Origin: Paracoccaceae bacterium
GTDB lineage: Bacteria > Pseudomonadota > Alphaproteobacteria > Rhodobacterales > Rhodobacteraceae
Reading direction: 5' to 3'
Assembly: GCA_024639125.1 (NCBI GenBank)
Contig: JAHEJA010000009.1
Coordinates: forward strand, 1-46,928
DNA length: 46,928 bases
The stretch's first letter is position 1. The number at the start of each line of letters is the position of its first letter. The notes under the pieces were generated by a model. The model did no database searches. It was not told the DNA's origin and saw only the letters and a list, made by a program, of their open reading frames with translations. Below are positions 46,287 to 46,928 of this stretch, one piece after another. A program made the translations under genes and the position numbers.

Positions 46287-46329
46287 GATGGCGCAAATAT
46301 CTAAAAATTATTTAGTCAAAGGATAGCCT

Positions 46330-46587
46330 ATGGAAATCAACGTTTCGATTCCTGCTCGAAGTCAGGCAAACGAACCACTTTGGTCCGCAGCCCAAAAAAT
46401 TGAAAGCCAATTCATTGCCGAAATGCTGCGCACATCAGGATTCGGTAAACCTAGTGATTTTTTCAACAGCGCAGGAGAAGAGCAATTTCAATCCTTCCTG
46501 ACCCATGCGCAATCTGATGCATTAACTAAAACGAATGGGTTTGGATTGACGGAACATATTTTTAACGCACTCGTCAGGGGGAAATAA
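46330..46587 (+). CDS. Rod-binding protein, FlgJ N-terminal type
   Basis: The 85-residue protein matches the rod-binding domain found at the N-terminus of FlgJ, which helps assemble the flagellar rod: SAAQKIESQFIAEMLRTSGF is the core, followed by AGEEQFQSFLTHAQSDAL and GFGLTEHIFNAL. The muramidase half of enterobacterial FlgJ is absent, as is usual in alphaproteobacteria. TTTAGTCAAAGG gives an AAAGG ribosome binding site before the ATG. Its stop codon directly abuts the next gene's ATG. Confidence 0.85.
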   Translation: MEINVSIPARSQANEPLWSAAQKIESQFIAEMLRTSGFGKPSDFFNSAGEEQFQSFLTHAQSDALTKTNGFGLTEHIFNALVRGK

Positions 46588-46842
46588 ATGTCACACCTGA
46601 CCATAGAAAAATTGCATGACCTATTGGATAAAGAACGTGAAATTCTAAAAGCAGGGGCATTTGATGAGCTAGAACATTTGCTGAATTCCAAAGAAGCATT
46701 GTTAAAAGATTTAGCACAAAATCCGCAGTTGGCAAAATCAGATCTTGGATCGATTCGGTCAAAAATTTCCGACAACAAGTCCCTGTTGGAAGCATCGCTA
46801 AAGGGGGTGAGCCTCCCCCTTTGTAGTGGTCCGACCCTATAG
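46588..46842 (+). pseudogene. FlgN-like flagellar chaperone gene, cut by an IS element
   Basis: The first about 72 codons encode a helical, charged protein (IEKLHDLLDKEREILKAG, then LEHLLNSKEALLKDLAQN) that looks like FlgN-type export chaperones and stands right after the rod-binding gene, where such a gene is expected in roseobacters. From about 46808 the frame runs into the end of an IS3-family element, and the last codons (reading SLPLCSGPTL) and stop at 46842 come from the element. The native C-terminal third is missing, so the gene is probably inactive. The FlgN assignment is tentative; the break is clearer than the name. Confidence 0.6.
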
Positions 46843-46928
46843 TTAGGAAAACGGAGGACCAGAGATGGCCATTAAGAGACCCAAGCCTGAAGAGATTGTC
46901 ATGAAGTTACGGCAGGTTGAAGTTCTGA
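46808..46928 (+). mobile_element. Left end of an IS3-family insertion sequence (cut by window edge)
   Basis: The sequence from about TGAGCCTCCCCC (46808) has the TG start usual for IS3-family ends, followed by TGTAGTGGTCCGACCC and, 57 bases in, a transposase OrfA start. AAAGGGGG (46800-46807) and CCCCCTTT (46815-46822) form an inverted repeat across the junction, so the exact boundary could shift by a few bases. The right end and target duplication are outside the window. Confidence 0.75.
46865..46928 (+). CDS. IS3-family transposase OrfA, N-terminal fragment (cut by window edge)
   Basis: The 21 visible codons read MAIKRPKPEEIVMKLRQVEV and onwards, the standard beginning of the helix-turn-helix OrfA of IS3-family elements (KRxKPEEIVxKLRQVEVL). 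GGAGG lies seven bases before the ATG. OrfA normally pairs with an OrfB DDE integrase made by frameshifting, which would lie beyond the window. Nothing can be said about intactness. Confidence 0.85.
   Translation, partial: MAIKRPKPEEIVMKLRQVEVL

Overview
The window reads as a chromosomal segment of a marine alphaproteobacterium of the order Rhodobacterales (Roseobacter-like). The reasons are the gene sets and their order: dnaA-dnaN-recF-gyrB close to rpsT, enoyl-CoA hydratase, mutM, ubiE and ubiB; an alphaproteobacterial-type serC-serA pair with a serC-type leader; eut/doe ectoine genes; and a small FlgD/FliK/rod-binding flagellar group. Base composition looks close to balanced, which is low for this order. 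Genes are densely packed, with many 1-4 base overlaps. I saw no tRNA, rRNA or CRISPR array.

Layout. (1) 1-2881, minus strand: an operon of a histone-deacetylase-like hydrolase, xseB, ispA and dxs (isoprenoid precursors); dxs runs off the left edge. (2) 2977-4436: a DMT exporter converging on cobO. (3) 4507-16236: a divergent ectoine/hydroxyectoine catabolism region. Leftwards run eutB, eutC, a class III aminotransferase and a four-gene Pot-type ABC importer. Rightwards run doeA (ectoine hydrolase), an M20-family deacetylase and a FadR-type GntR regulator. The shared 165-base promoter region carries two identical 12-base sites, one beside each start. (4) 16318-17992: panC-panB. (5) 18072-25697: a putrescine region with spuC-like aminotransferase, GntR regulator, potFGHI-like importer and a PuuB-like oxidase. 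(6) 25705-28667: DMT transporter, msrA-msrB and a DUF808 membrane protein. (7) 28664-32530: the serine pathway serB, serC, serA. (8) 32597-39493: gyrB, a LysE-type exporter, recF, dnaN and dnaA. (9) 39494-44437: rpsT, enoyl-CoA hydratase, mutM, then ubiE-ubiB. (10) 44423-46928: flgD, fliK, a FlgJ-like rod-binding protein and a FlgN-like gene cut by an IS3-family element at the right edge.

How it fits together. Regions 3 and 5 form about 21 kb devoted to taking up and breaking down nitrogen-rich osmolytes and polyamines. Each half has a regulator, an importer of the spermidine/putrescine family, an aminotransferase and dedicated hydrolytic or oxidative enzymes. The most unusual point is the make-up of the ectoine half. 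The usual UehABC or EhuABCD importer, AstE-type DoeB/EutE deacetylase, EutA and MocR-type EnuR are not in the window. Their places are taken by a Pot-type importer with enlarged permeases, an ArgE-like M20 deacetylase and a FadR-type GntR regulator. These functional assignments are inferences from families and gene context.
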